From positions 1 through 64,000 of the forward strand of contig DGQT01000112.1 of the NCBI GenBank assembly GCA_002390845.1: a stretch of 64,000 nt of DNA, given 5' to 3'. A model generated the notes under the pieces. The model was not told where the DNA came from and made no database searches. It was given only the letters and a program-made list of their open reading frames with translations. The stretch's first letter is position 1. Every line of letters starts with the position of its first letter. Below are positions 17,735-26,734 of the stretch, piece after piece. The stretch is from Chitinophagaceae bacterium UBA4407 (lineage in GTDB: Bacteria; Bacteroidota; Bacteroidia; Chitinophagales; Chitinophagaceae). Position numbers and translations under genes: made by a program.

Positions 17735-18571
17735 ATGAAATTTTGTTTTACAGTAGATTGGGAAGACTGGTATCATGGCCTGCGGCTGCCGCTGGAAGAA
17801 ACCAAAAAATTCGAAAGGCGTATTAAGATCGGCCACTATATACTGATGAACCTGCTGTCTAAACACAATATCAAAGCCACTTTTTTCCTGCTGGGCGAAA
17901 TGATGGAAGAGTTTCCCGAACTGGTTCAGGAAATAAAAGATGAAGGGCACGAACTCGCCTGCCACACTTACTCACATCCTTTCATGATCGAAATAACAAA
18001 GGAGCAGTTTCAAAGCGAAATAAAGTATTGCAAGGAACTCATTAAGCCTTTCCAGGATTCTTATGAAGGTTTCCGCGCACCATATTTTTCTATAAACGAC
18101 ACCAATTTGTGGGCGCTCGATGTTTTAAAAGAAGAAGGTTTTATTTACGATTCCAGCATTTTCCCCGGAAATACGTTCCGCTCTGGTATTACCGGTTTTC
18201 AGAAAGAAATACATACACTACCCAACGGAATGCTTGAATTCCCCATCAGTAATTTTAAGCTGGCGGTACTGGATTTTGGTGTAGGTGGTGCCTATTTCAG
18301 AACGCTGCCATATAAATATTTTAAATACCGTCTTCAGAATATTTTAAAACAAAGGCCCGGTGTTTTCTATTTTCACCCTTGGGAGTTTGATCACAAGCAA
18401 CCCTACATAAAAGGTGTAAACCAGCGTGCCGTGCATACTCATTACCACAACCTGCACAAAACCGAGGAAAAGATCAAGCGACTGTTTACAGATTTTGAAT
18501 TCAGCCCGCTGAAAGAAATCCTCTTCGAAAATAATCCCATTCCACAAAAAAGTATTTTGAGCCCGGCATAG
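17735..18571 (+). CDS. Polysaccharide deacetylase
   Basis: A carbohydrate esterase family 4 (NodB fold) protein of 278 residues. The metal and catalytic aspartates are in TVDWEDW (D8, D11), and the HxxxH metal motif is H76-TYS-H80. RAPYF (near 114) and FYFHPWEFD (near 208) match later conserved blocks, in the style of the DUF3473 / exopolysaccharide-linked deacetylases. It likely removes N-acetyl groups from the polymer made by the preceding genes, 42 nt upstream. The last codons (SPA-stop) lie within an IRE-A element, so the C-terminus may have been rewritten by it. Confidence 0.9.
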   Translation: MKFCFTVDWEDWYHGLRLPLEETKKFERRIKIGHYILMNLLSKHNIKATFFLLGEMMEEFPELVQEIKDEGHELACHTYSHPFMIEITKEQFQSEIKYCKELIKPFQDSYEGFRAPYFSINDTNLWALDVLKEEGFIYDSSIFPGNTFRSGITGFQKEIHTLPNGMLEFPISNFKLAVLDFGVGGAYFRTLPYKYFKYRLQNILKQRPGVFYFHPWEFDHKQPYIKGVNQRAVHTHYHNLHKTEEKIKRLFTDFEFSPLKEILFENNPIPQKSILSPA

Positions 18572-18652
18572 GTAACCCTATTGAACTTTTCTTGCGTCGC
18601 ACACTTGTACGTTCGGATATTTTATGGGTCTTTTACCGCAGCGAATATTGAC
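18558..18652 (+). repeat. IRE-A element overlapping the deacetylase stop
   Basis: The GAGCCCGGC end starts at 18559, inside the last codons of the deacetylase gene. Core TTGCGTCGCACACTTGTAC at 18592-18610; right block TCTTTTACCGCAGCGAA at 18630-18646, shared with the 45.4- and 50.0-kb copies. Confidence 0.75.
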
Positions 18653-18684
18653 GCTAGCAACACCGTAAACGGCGGCGAAAACTC

Positions 18685-20304
18685 CTATTTTGATATAATC
18701 ACTTTCTCAACAACACCTGTATTATTATTCCGTAAATAATATAAGCCAGCAACTACACCACTTATATTCATGCTTCCTGAATTATTTATGATTTTTGAAA
18801 TTAATATTTTTCCTGATTGATTTATTAAATCAAAAGATGCAACGCTGCTTGTTTTTATATATAGAACATTTTTTGCAGGATTGGGATAGATTAAAGTAAT
18901 ATTTCCCCCATTAAAATTTACCGATAATATTTTGCTGTAGGTGTTCTTGCCGTCTTTATCATATATTTTAAGACGATAGTAATTTGTACCCTTTAAAGGC
19001 TTAATGTCATCAAAAGAATAGTTGTTTGCAGTACCATTTCCACTTCCTAAAACGCTTCCGATAGCTTTAAAATCAGTTACATTATTTGACCGTTGAACTT
19101 CATATCTCGCAATATTTAATTCTGTCAAACTTGTCCAGTCAACTTTAATAATTTCATTTTTTTGATACGCTTTTGGATTAACTATGGTAACGGGTAGCAC
19201 ACCAGCGTAGTCAATTGTATCAGTATATAAAGTAAGCTTATTGCAAATTGAATTGGTTACAGTTGCATAATACTTCCCGTTTTGTAAAGGGTGAAAAACT
19301 GAATCACCGATAATGACAGTACTATCATTTTGACCAATCATAAACCATTTAAAAGTATTGTTACTTAATGTGCCACCTGCTGAAACGAATAAGGCATTCT
19401 CATTTTGATTGACTGTTATATTTGATTGTGGCGAATATTTTGCATTTGTATATCTACTTGATATTAACTCCATTCCATTAAAAGTAAAATGGTTGTAATC
19501 TATCCAAAGTGAAAGATCAGTTGCAAGATTTCCTAGTTCAGGGGGAATACTTCCGCTTAGTTCGTTATTAAATAAAATCAAGATGCTAAGTTTTGTAAGA
19601 TTTCCAAGTTGTGAGGGAATACTGCCACTTAGTTGATTATCATATAAAGACATCATGCTAAGATTTCCAAGACTACCAAGTTCTGTAGGAATATTACCGC
19701 TTAGTTGATTATCAAATAAAAACAGGTGAATGAGATTTGAAAGATTTCCAAGTTTATGGGGAATACTTCCACTAAGTTGATTATGATGTAAAGACAGCGT
19801 TCTGAGATTTGCAAGATTTCCAAGTTTAGTAGGGATGTTACCGGTCAGTTGATTAACAGATAAATCCATAGTTTGAAGATTTCCAAGATTGCCGAGATCA
19901 GGTGGGATATTGCCACTTAGCTGATTACCAAATAAATCCAAATAAGTGAGATTTGTTAGATTACCAAGTTCGGGGGGAATATTGCCACTTAGCTGATTAC
20001 CAGATAAATCCAAATAAGTGAGATTTGCAAGATTTCCAATTTCAGGAGGGATACTGCCCGTTAAATAATTAAAATTCAAAGCAACAACTGTTACTCTTGA
20101 ATTAGTCACAGTGATTCCCCACCACTTATCTACCGGCCCGGTTAACCAGTTAAATTGTATAAACCATCCCGGCCCATTCGTGCTATTATACAAATCTACA
20201 AGTGCAAGCGAATCTTGAACATTCACTGCTTGTGCATGTAACTTAGACTTTGTAATAAAAAGGCTAGTAAATAACAAAAATGTGAGGGTAAGTTTCTTTT
20301 TCAA
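18685..20304 (-). CDS. Secreted leucine-rich-repeat protein with T9SS type A sorting domain
   Basis: A 539-residue exported protein. The signal peptide covers about 1-25 (ending HAQA). Residues about 75-260 hold eight plant-like 24-residue leucine-rich repeats (LTYLDLSGNQLSGNIP, LGNLANL and variants). A fibronectin-like segment follows (around 365-455, with YEVQRSNNVTDF and NYYRLKIYDKDG). The last 70 residues (IYPNPAKNVLYI, then LINQSGKI and GLYYL) are a T9SS type A sorting domain. A binding or adhesion role is likely. The repeats are nearly identical in DNA, so copy number may vary between strains. Confidence 0.9.
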   Translation of the reverse strand: MKKKLTLTFLLFTSLFITKSKLHAQAVNVQDSLALVDLYNSTNGPGWFIQFNWLTGPVDKWWGITVTNSRVTVVALNFNYLTGSIPPEIGNLANLTYLDLSGNQLSGNIPPELGNLTNLTYLDLFGNQLSGNIPPDLGNLGNLQTMDLSVNQLTGNIPTKLGNLANLRTLSLHHNQLSGSIPHKLGNLSNLIHLFLFDNQLSGNIPTELGSLGNLSMMSLYDNQLSGSIPSQLGNLTKLSILILFNNELSGSIPPELGNLATDLSLWIDYNHFTFNGMELISSRYTNAKYSPQSNITVNQNENALFVSAGGTLSNNTFKWFMIGQNDSTVIIGDSVFHPLQNGKYYATVTNSICNKLTLYTDTIDYAGVLPVTIVNPKAYQKNEIIKVDWTSLTELNIARYEVQRSNNVTDFKAIGSVLGSGNGTANNYSFDDIKPLKGTNYYRLKIYDKDGKNTYSKILSVNFNGGNITLIYPNPAKNVLYIKTSSVASFDLINQSGKILISKIINNSGSMNISGVVAGLYYLRNNNTGVVEKVIISK

Positions 20305-20397
20305 GGTGTTTAGTTTTGATGATTATCCATTGGCTAATTAAAAATAGTGATTTATGCTATAAATACATAACGAGTAATATGAAGAACTGATAAAAAA

Positions 20398-20702
20398 GCG
20401 GGATTCCAGCTTTAAACATCCTGATGTTTGCTTCAGGAATAATGATTCCAACTTTAAACATCGTGATGTTGTTTTCAGGAATAGCGATTACAGCTTTAAA
20501 CATTTTGAAGTTGGTTTCAGGAATAGTGATTCCGGCTTTAAACATCGTGATGTTTGTTTCAGCAATAGTGATTCCAGCTTTAAACATTGTGATGGTTGCT
20601 TCAGGAATAATGATTCCAGCTTTAAACATTGTGATGGTTGCTTCAGGAATAATGATTCCAGCTTTAAACATCGTAATGTTTGTTTCAGGAATAGTGATTC
20701 AG
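20398..20702. repeat. 42-bp minisatellite, 7 units
   Basis: Seven full units start at 20409 (GCTTTAAACATCNTGATGTTT...CAGGAATAGTGATTCCA) after a partial unit. Each unit holds two inverted repeats with tetraloops, AAACAT-CGTG-ATGTTT and GGAAT-AGTG-ATTCC. Because 42 is a multiple of three and the unit lacks stops, both strands are open, giving apparent 104-105-residue proteins with a 14-residue repeat; I treat these as non-coding. The sister array is at 58480-58767. Confidence 0.9.
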
Positions 20703-20794
20703 GTTACAGGCTGTTTTGCTGCCATGAAAGAAGAACTTTGAACCGAGCGTGGCAAGAGAAGATCAAAGAAGATCCAAAAGCCCGGCTCAAAAAA
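20703..20794 (-). repeat. IRE-C element fused to the minisatellite
   Basis: Reads on the minus strand: core CTTGCCACGCTCGG (complement near 20742-20755), hairpin arm TTCAAAG, then CAGCCTG at the junction with the array (20706-20713). The GAGCCGGGC end lies at 20779-20788, just before the glycosyltransferase stop. Confidence 0.75.
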
Positions 20795-20795
20795 A

Positions 20796-21905
20796 CTATA
20801 TATTGGTATAAATATCTTCGAGCAGTTTTATGTTAGTGTTGATGTTGTGCTTGTCTATTACATATTGCTTGCCGGTTGCACCAACAGCTTTTGCTTTTTC
20901 TTTATCGGCAATCAGCGCGGCGATCACATCAAAATATTGTTCGCGGGTAATGCAGGAAAAACCATTTTCGTTGTTGTTGATCACGTCATTATTACCATCT
21001 ACTTTACTTACAATACACGGCACACCCTCGTACATGGCTTCGAGAAGGGCATAAGATAACCCCTCGTACCGCGAAGGCAGGATGAACATATCTAACTGCC
21101 GCAGGAAGTTGAGGGCAATGGTGCCATCGCCTTTCTCAATCAGGTGCAGGTTATTTTCGATACCGTATTTTTTTATCTTTTCATCGAGCTGTGTGCGCAG
21201 GTGATCGTGGAAACCTGCACCGAGAAAATAGAAATGTGCATCGGGAAATTTGCGGGTAACATCGTACACAATATCGGCCAGCAGCAAAGGGTTTTTCTGG
21301 TAAGTAATTCTTCCGATCGTTCCAATTTTTACTGCACCGGCCAACTGCCCGAGTTTATCAGGAACAACAACAGGTGTTTCAGGAATTTTTATAGAGTTGG
21401 GAATTACCAGAATGTTTTCGTTGCTGATACCCACTTCGTGACTGAACCTTTCAGCCTCTGTCCACGAAATGCAGAGCAGTCTATAGGTAAACCTTTTGGC
21501 AAATAATTCCAGCATAAAAAAGGTAAGCCTTTTGGCACCGGTAAACTGCAGGTAAGAACCGCCATGCGGCGTAAACAACGATTTACACGAAGTTGTTTTT
21601 GCAGCAATGCGGCCTACAAAACCTGCTTTAGAACTGTGCAGGTGCACCAGTGCAGGCTTTTCTTTTTTGATGATTTTTCTCAGGCTGAGTACCGAACTAA
21701 AATCCCTGAAGGGGTTAAAGCCTCGTGACATTTTTACTTCGTAATATTTTACACTGGCTTCTTCGCAGAATTGTTTTAGCGTGGGTTCGCAGGAAACAAT
21801 AATAATGTCGAACCGGTCGCGGTCTATATTGTGTACCAGTTGGCGCAGGTAAGTTTCTACGCCGCCCACTGACTGTGTAATTTGTAATACTTTAATTTTT
21901 TCCAT
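20796..21905 (-). CDS. Glycosyltransferase family 4 (GT-B fold)
   Basis: A 369-residue retaining glycosyltransferase. The N-terminal acceptor domain contains QSVGGVETYLRQL (11-23); the C-terminal nucleotide-sugar domain contains IGRITYQKNP (near 198) and the ExxxxxxxE motif in SRYEGLSYALLEAMYEG (near 282). It would add a sugar to a lipid-linked intermediate at the inner face of the membrane. It faces the polysaccharide genes at 13.8-18.6 kb across the LRR gene, so membership of the same pathway is likely but not shown. Confidence 0.9.
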   Translation of the reverse strand: MEKIKVLQITQSVGGVETYLRQLVHNIDRDRFDIIIVSCEPTLKQFCEEASVKYYEVKMSRGFNPFRDFSSVLSLRKIIKKEKPALVHLHSSKAGFVGRIAAKTTSCKSLFTPHGGSYLQFTGAKRLTFFMLELFAKRFTYRLLCISWTEAERFSHEVGISNENILVIPNSIKIPETPVVVPDKLGQLAGAVKIGTIGRITYQKNPLLLADIVYDVTRKFPDAHFYFLGAGFHDHLRTQLDEKIKKYGIENNLHLIEKGDGTIALNFLRQLDMFILPSRYEGLSYALLEAMYEGVPCIVSKVDGNNDVINNNENGFSCITREQYFDVIAALIADKEKAKAVGATGKQYVIDKHNINTNIKLLEDIYTNI

Positions 21906-21960
21906 GAAGGCTATTGCAATTTATCGTTTGGCGTTCATCGTTGTTTATAGGATCCTGGAA

Positions 21961-22917
21961 TTATTGTTGTTGTTGTTGCTGCTGGCCTGCAAAATTTATG
22001 TCGATCAGCTCTTCTTTAGAATCTGTTGACAGTGTTTGCATTTGTACATTGTTTAGTTCTTCGAATACCTGGCCATCTTCGTAGCCAATGGAAACATGTA
22101 CCGCCAGCTGTTGTTTTGCCGGCCCTTTAAAAGTTCCCTTTACAGGGCTGCAATCTGTAAAGTGCTTGCCCACAGCCAGTTTTACATGGGTATTGGTTAC
22201 CCAGATATTGTTGGTGGGATCGATACCTGCCCAACCATAACCGGGAATATAAGCCTCTACCCAGGCATGGGTGGCACCTTCGCCGCGCATGCCATTTTTA
22301 TTGGGGCAAATATAGCCGCTTACATAACGCGATGGTATTTTAAGTGTGCGTAAAATCTGTAACATAAGGTGCGCAAAATCCTGGCATACGCCGCTGCTGT
22401 GTGCAAGAATTTCATCAACAGTAGTTTCAATATTGGTGATGCCTTTTATGTACTTGAAGTATTTAAAAATGTACTCTGCGCAACGCTCTGTAATGGCGGC
22501 AATGCTATTGCCATCGCCAACAATCCTAGACACTATTTCGTTAATTAAATTTTGAGATTTTATCTGGTCTGCTTCTGCAAGCTCAAGCAATTGAAGGCTG
22601 TTGTTTACTTCAGCTTCAAGTTCGTTAAAGCCGGTGTGGAAATTGATTCTTAGCTGGTTTGGGGCGGTAGTACGCAGCAGCAGTTTACTTTCAATTACCA
22701 GTTTATTGTGTACCTGCATTACATTAAATACACCGGTTTTATTACCCCAGTAATCAATGAAGGTATTTACATCGGGCTGGTTGCTGATGATGAGTTCGTG
22801 GGATAGCGTTTCCTGTTCCAAACATGCAAAGGGGAATATTTTTATTTCATTCATACTCTCCCTTACCGGCCTGTTGTACTCATACCTGGTAACATGGTGA
22901 ATCTTAAAAATAGGCAT
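21961..22917 (-). CDS. Transglutaminase-like protein
   Basis: A 318-residue protein with an N-terminal beta-rich domain (FKIHHVTRYEYNRPV) and a papain-like transglutaminase core. The triad is C178 (SSGVCQDFAHLM), H217 (GATHAWVEAY) and D233 (GIDPTNN). Bacterial members usually act as peptidases or amidases rather than cross-linkers. It is the last gene of the set ATP-grasp, alpha-E, transglutaminase, 9 nt after alpha-E. The C-terminus ends in seven glutamines from a CAA/CAG triplet run, likely a length-variable tail. Confidence 0.9.
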   Translation of the reverse strand: MPIFKIHHVTRYEYNRPVRESMNEIKIFPFACLEQETLSHELIISNQPDVNTFIDYWGNKTGVFNVMQVHNKLVIESKLLLRTTAPNQLRINFHTGFNELEAEVNNSLQLLELAEADQIKSQNLINEIVSRIVGDGNSIAAITERCAEYIFKYFKYIKGITNIETTVDEILAHSSGVCQDFAHLMLQILRTLKIPSRYVSGYICPNKNGMRGEGATHAWVEAYIPGYGWAGIDPTNNIWVTNTHVKLAVGKHFTDCSPVKGTFKGPAKQQLAVHVSIGYEDGQVFEELNNVQMQTLSTDSKEELIDINFAGQQQQQQQ

Positions 22918-22926
22918 CCTTGGTAG

Positions 22927-23868
22927 TTATGTATAAGAGAAAAAGTTCTGTGCAAGGCGGTTGCTGAAACCAAGCAAATGGTTACGAACCTCCTCCAGCC
23001 AGTGTTGTAAGGTAATACCATTCAGGGTATCGAAATCCACATATTTTACATCGCTGTAAAGGCGGCCAAAATACCGTTGAAGGGCTTCGTTCTCTGCAGA
23101 TTTATTCTCTTTTACAATATCATCAAGGTACCGCTCAATTCTGTGAAGGGAGTAAAAAACTGAACGGGTAAAATTCTGATTGATCAATACCTGGTGCAAT
23201 ACGTTACTATTGTAATTGCTGCCACGGTAAGTTTTTAAATGCAATTCATAACCCGAAAGCGAAAACAGCAGGTAGCGCCATTCTATAATATCAACTGCAT
23301 TATCAAGATTATAATCTATGCTGCTGTATTGCTGATCGGCCATTTCTATGGTTTGTGTGCAACGCTCAATGTAACGGCCAAGGTTCATAAAACTCCATCC
23401 AATACCGCGTGGCATGGTGGTATCTGTAACACCACTAAACAGTATACACTCCTTAACAAAGTCTTCCATGGTTTCCATGGCTTCGTAACCCGTAAGTTTT
23501 TCTGTAAGGTTGGGCTGGTTTACCAGGTGATACATTTGGTTTACCTGCTCCCAAACTTCCTTGGTAATATGATCCTGAACGCCACGGGCATTCTCCCTTG
23601 CTTTGGTAAGAATTACTTTTAATGAATTTACATTCTTCATGTCAGTAAGCAACAGCTTTAGTGCTGACTGGGTATCGTTTTCCAGCAATGTACTTTGCTC
23701 TTCATTGGCATGCGCAAAAATTTCTAAAACAGGCTTCCAGGTAAGGTTACTGTTTGTGCCCTTATCAAGCGATAAAATGTAATTGGTTTTCATAACACGC
23801 AACAGGCCATCGGCCCTTTCCATGTAACGGTTTAACCAGAATAACGAGTCTGCAATTCTACTTAGCAT
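22927..23868 (-). CDS. Alpha-E domain protein (DUF403)
   Basis: An all-helical protein of 313 residues. It starts MLSRIADSLFWLNRYMERADGL, the family signature, and continues with conserved WSFMNLGRYIERCTQTI (near 163) and HRIERYLDDI. Members occur next to circularly permuted ATP-grasp ligases and transglutaminases. They are predicted to take part in synthesis of an uncharacterised peptide-like compound, but no activity is proven. It is coupled to the transglutaminase gene downstream. Confidence 0.9.
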   Translation of the reverse strand: MLSRIADSLFWLNRYMERADGLLRVMKTNYILSLDKGTNSNLTWKPVLEIFAHANEEQSTLLENDTQSALKLLLTDMKNVNSLKVILTKARENARGVQDHITKEVWEQVNQMYHLVNQPNLTEKLTGYEAMETMEDFVKECILFSGVTDTTMPRGIGWSFMNLGRYIERCTQTIEMADQQYSSIDYNLDNAVDIIEWRYLLFSLSGYELHLKTYRGSNYNSNVLHQVLINQNFTRSVFYSLHRIERYLDDIVKENKSAENEALQRYFGRLYSDVKYVDFDTLNGITLQHWLEEVRNHLLGFSNRLAQNFFSYT

Positions 23869-23889
23869 CTTGGTTTGTAATGTTTTATT

Positions 23890-24060
23890 TTATGAACCCA
23901 ACTGTTGAATCTTTTCTGATCGTTCCTTGCGTCGCGCTCTTGTACTGTTGATGCTTCGGTCGACCGTTGACCGTCGACTGTCGACCGCTGTTCCGAACGT
24001 AAAAGTGAGTGACACAAGGAACGATGATAGCAGTACTTCAGCCTGTTACAAAAGCAACGC
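23890..24060. repeat. Inverted IRE-A / IRE-B pair inside the ATP-grasp operon
   Basis: Plus A core TTGCGTCGCGCTCTTGTAC (23927-23945) and minus B core GTAAAAGTGAGTGACACAAG (23999-24018), with a heptamer repeat between them. The pair separates two genes that are adjacent in most genomes. Confidence 0.7.
23960..23987. repeat. Heptanucleotide tandem repeat, 4 units
   Basis: TCGACCG, TTGACCG, TCGACTG, TCGACCG in direct succession between two IRE cores. Confidence 0.75.
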
Positions 24061-24078
24061 TTCTTAAACGGGCTTTAT

Positions 24079-24113
24079 ACTTATAACTTATTACTTATGA
24101 CTTATTACTTACA
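24079..24113. repeat. Heptanucleotide tandem repeat, 5 units
   Basis: ACTTATA, ACTTATT, ACTTATG, ACTTATT, ACTTACA, ending 5 bases before the ATP-grasp stop codon. Confidence 0.75.
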
Positions 24114-24117
24114 ACTC

Positions 24118-25560
24118 TTAATCTATAACCCAGGTATCCTTACTGCCACCGCCCTGTGATGAATTTACCACCAGCGAACCTTCGCGCAGCGCAACTCGTG
24201 TTAACCCACCAGGAACGATCTGCACGCCATCAGGCCCGCACAATGCATAAGGCCTTAAATCCACATGCCTTGGCTGAAATTTACCATCTATAAAACAAGG
24301 TACTGTTGACAACTGTATAATGGGCTGCGCTATAAAACTGCGCGGGTCTGCTTCAATCTCTGCCTTGGCTTTCAGCCATTCTTCTTCTTCAATTTTATTG
24401 CCCATTACCATACCATAGCCACCACTCTGGTTGGTGCGCTTTACCACCATCTTGCTGATGTTTGCAAATACGTGTTCCCTGGCGTCTTTATCGCTTAACT
24501 GGTAGGTAGGCACGTTGGGCAAAATGGGCTCTTCGTTCAGGTAATATTTTATCATGTCGGGCACATAAGCATACACTGCTTTATCATCTGCAACGCCATT
24601 ACCTACGGCGTTTACAAGGGCCACATTTCCTTTTCTGTATGCGCTCATCAACCCGGGAACACCAAGAGCACTGTCGGGGCGAAATACAAGCGGGTCGAGG
24701 AACTCATCATCTATCCTGCGATAGATTACATGCACCTGCTCGAGGCCGCTGGTAGTCTTCATAAATACTTTATGATTGTCTACAACAAGGTCCCTGCCCT
24801 CAACAAGTTGAATACCCATTTGCCGTGCAAGAAAAGTGTGCTCATAATAAGCCGAGTTATAAACACCCGGCGTTAACAATGCCACTGTTGGATTAGAAAT
24901 TTGTTGTGGCGCCAGCGACAATAAAATCTGGTGCAGCATCAAAGGGTAATTGTTTACCATGCGCACTTTATTGGCCGACAGCATTTCGGGGAAAATGCGC
25001 TTGGTTACTTCCCTGTTCTCCAGCATATAACTTACGCCGGAAGGCGTGCGCAGGTTATCCTCAAGAATATAGAATGTACCATCATCGCCGCGAATAAGAT
25101 CTATGCCACTAATGTGTACATAAATATCATGAGGCACCTGTATGCCATGCACTTCACGTGTATAATGTGGGCATGAGCCGATGAGTGCCGCGGGAATAAT
25201 ACCAGCTTTCAATATCTCCTGATCGTTATAAATGTCTTTGAGAAAAAGGTTCAACGCTTTAAGGCGTTGTTTAATTCCCCGCTCTACATGATCCCACTCT
25301 GCCGAAGTGATAATACGTGGAATGATATCGAACGGGAAAATTCTTTCAATACCGGCATTGTCGCTGTACACGGTAAAAGTAATTCCCTGGTTCATGAACA
25401 ACTCACTGGCAAGAATATCTTTCTGGTTAAGATCACTAGTCTGCAGTTGCTGAAGTGCCCCAAATACTTTACTATATTGTTCACGGATGTGCTGGTTATC
25501 GCCACACATTTCATCCCACGTGCCTTTCGGACAATTATATTGCTGCAGAAAATTCTCCAT
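24118..25560 (-). CDS. Circularly permuted type 2 ATP-grasp protein
   Basis: A 480-residue predicted ATP-dependent carboxylate-amine ligase. Recognisable blocks include RIFPFDIIPRII (near 72), IYNDQEIL, GIDLIRGDDGTFYILEDNLRTPSGVSY-type sequence (around 150-175), SAYYEHTFLARQMG and VVKRTNQSGGYGMVMG (near 372). It is the first gene of the trio with alpha-E and transglutaminase proteins, 249 nt from alpha-E. The product is unknown; peptide or amide bond formation is inferred from the fold. Confidence 0.9.
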   Translation of the reverse strand: MENFLQQYNCPKGTWDEMCGDNQHIREQYSKVFGALQQLQTSDLNQKDILASELFMNQGITFTVYSDNAGIERIFPFDIIPRIITSAEWDHVERGIKQRLKALNLFLKDIYNDQEILKAGIIPAALIGSCPHYTREVHGIQVPHDIYVHISGIDLIRGDDGTFYILEDNLRTPSGVSYMLENREVTKRIFPEMLSANKVRMVNNYPLMLHQILLSLAPQQISNPTVALLTPGVYNSAYYEHTFLARQMGIQLVEGRDLVVDNHKVFMKTTSGLEQVHVIYRRIDDEFLDPLVFRPDSALGVPGLMSAYRKGNVALVNAVGNGVADDKAVYAYVPDMIKYYLNEEPILPNVPTYQLSDKDAREHVFANISKMVVKRTNQSGGYGMVMGNKIEEEEWLKAKAEIEADPRSFIAQPIIQLSTVPCFIDGKFQPRHVDLRPYALCGPDGVQIVPGGLTRVALREGSLVVNSSQGGGSKDTWVID

Positions 25561-25710
25561 TCCTAAGCCGGTTTTTGGTTATAACACAAAAGAGTTGCAC
25601 TCCAAATATTGGCAGGCAACTCTAGACCGACAAGTTAAAGAAGAAATACGGAGCGAAAAAATTTTTTAGGCAGAAGTTATTTTTATGAGCCGGCGATAGA
25701 ATTAATATGA

Positions 25711-25857
25711 GGCTTTATTATAAGAACTCTGTTCATTGAATTTAATGAAAGAGTACCTAAAAAAGTAATGGATGTTTTTGACTTTGCCAAAGGTGTTTAC
25801 ATTCTTAGAATTACTTCTGAGAATGTAACACATGCATTAAATTTTATTAAAGAGTAA
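25711..25857 (+). pseudogene. Remnant of a T9SS type A sorting domain
   Basis: An open stretch without a start reads ...LFIEFNERVPKKVMDVF then DFAKGVYILRITSENVTH and ALNFIKE-stop (TAA at 25855-25857). This is the typical end of a T9SS type A C-terminal domain (strand, GVYIL, then FIK). The rest of the gene is missing: the sequence before 25711 is an IRE fragment (GAGCCGGCG...ATGAGGCTTT, 25686-25716) with a stop in frame. Best read as the tail of a surface-protein gene whose body was lost. Confidence 0.7.
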
Positions 25858-25877
25858 CATTTGCAGGTGGTTCTTAT

Positions 25878-25914
25878 TAAAAAAACCGGGATCAATCAAA
25901 TCCTGGATTTTTTA
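25878..25914 (-). terminator. Imperfect terminator of the DUF4476 gene
   Basis: On the minus strand AAATCCAGGAT and ATCCCGGTTT form an imperfect hairpin, followed by a T7 run (complement of A7 near 25878-25884). It overlaps the stop codon region. Confidence 0.5.
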
Positions 25915-26601
25915 TTTGCTGCCAATAAATTTCATCAGTTCATTCCTGGTGTCGTTATAGTAAAATACACTGGTTACAGTAAAATAATTCCCTTTGTCTG
26001 TACAATAGTCGTAAGCATATTTAGCAATATTTAATTTGGAATCATCATATGCAAAAAGTTTACACAATGCTATTACCTGCTCTGAGGTGAACAGGTTGTC
26101 CTTCACAATCACTTTTGCGTAAACAAGTTTATCATCGTCATAATACTGATCATTAATTGCTTTTTTAATTTTTTCAAACCGGGCATTCTCTACAGCGTGA
26201 TTGTTACCCGAACCATTTTCCGGAGAAGTAACAGGGTTTGTAAAATCATTGGCCCAGTCGTCGGCTGCAATATCACCTTCATCCCAAACAGTTTTACCAA
26301 AACGCAAAACAGATATTTCAAGGTGCCGTTGTGCTTTAAGCGTAATAGTGTTATTAAACACTTCTGCATATTCCTTGTTCCCATTGTCTTTAAGTTGTAA
26401 TTGGTAAATAATAAGTGAGTAAGCCCCTGGCTTTATACCTTGAAAAGTGGCACTTCTATCTTGCAGACTGTATTGCTTTTCATTAAACTTTATTTTCAAA
26501 TTATTGCTACCGGTAGTACTGATGGTTAAATTGCTGTTGTTTTGAGCAAGGCAAAAAAATGCAGGCAAAAAAGAAAAGAGGGTAAATAATATTTTTTTCA
26601 T
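25912..26601 (-). CDS. Secreted DUF4476 domain protein
   Basis: A 229-residue exported protein with a signal peptide (about 1-19, ending FCLAQ). An N-terminal beta-sandwich-like half (30-115, including GIKPGAYSLIIYQL) is followed by a C-terminal DUF4476 helical domain (about 145-227: LFTSEQVIALCKLFAYDDSKLNIAKYA in two parts, then NELMKFI). The family is frequent in Bacteroidota and has no known function. A T9SS domain is absent, so it is likely periplasmic or outer-membrane associated. Confidence 0.8.
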   Translation of the reverse strand: MKKILFTLFSFLPAFFCLAQNNSNLTISTTGSNNLKIKFNEKQYSLQDRSATFQGIKPGAYSLIIYQLQLKDNGNKEYAEVFNNTITLKAQRHLEISVLRFGKTVWDEGDIAADDWANDFTNPVTSPENGSGNNHAVENARFEKIKKAINDQYYDDDKLVYAKVIVKDNLFTSEQVIALCKLFAYDDSKLNIAKYAYDYCTDKGNYFTVTSVFYYNDTRNELMKFIGSK

Positions 26602-26700
26602 GTTCAGCTATTTAATGAAGCGCTAAACTAATATTACGGACACTTGTAAATCATACCCAACAACCCTTAATTATGGTATATGTTATAGTTTTTTAAATAG

Positions 26701-26733
26701 AAAAATCCCGCAGATTATTGATGCGGGATTTTT
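26701..26733. terminator. Bidirectional terminator
   Basis: AAAAATCCCGCA (26701-26712) and TGCGGGATTTTT (26722-26733) pair perfectly around GATTATTGA. The A- and T-runs allow use in both directions; the minus-strand gene ending at 26852 is the likely client, with an IRE-A between. Confidence 0.75.
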
Positions 26734-26734
26734 A

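Noticed and set aside
20398..20702. CRISPR array
   Set aside because: Units follow each other without unique spacers and no cas gene is present.
20357..20741. Open frames of 104-105 residues on both strands over the 42-bp array
   Set aside because: They arise because the unit is a multiple of three without stops in either strand; there is no signal peptide, homology or fitting start, and the sister array behaves the same way.
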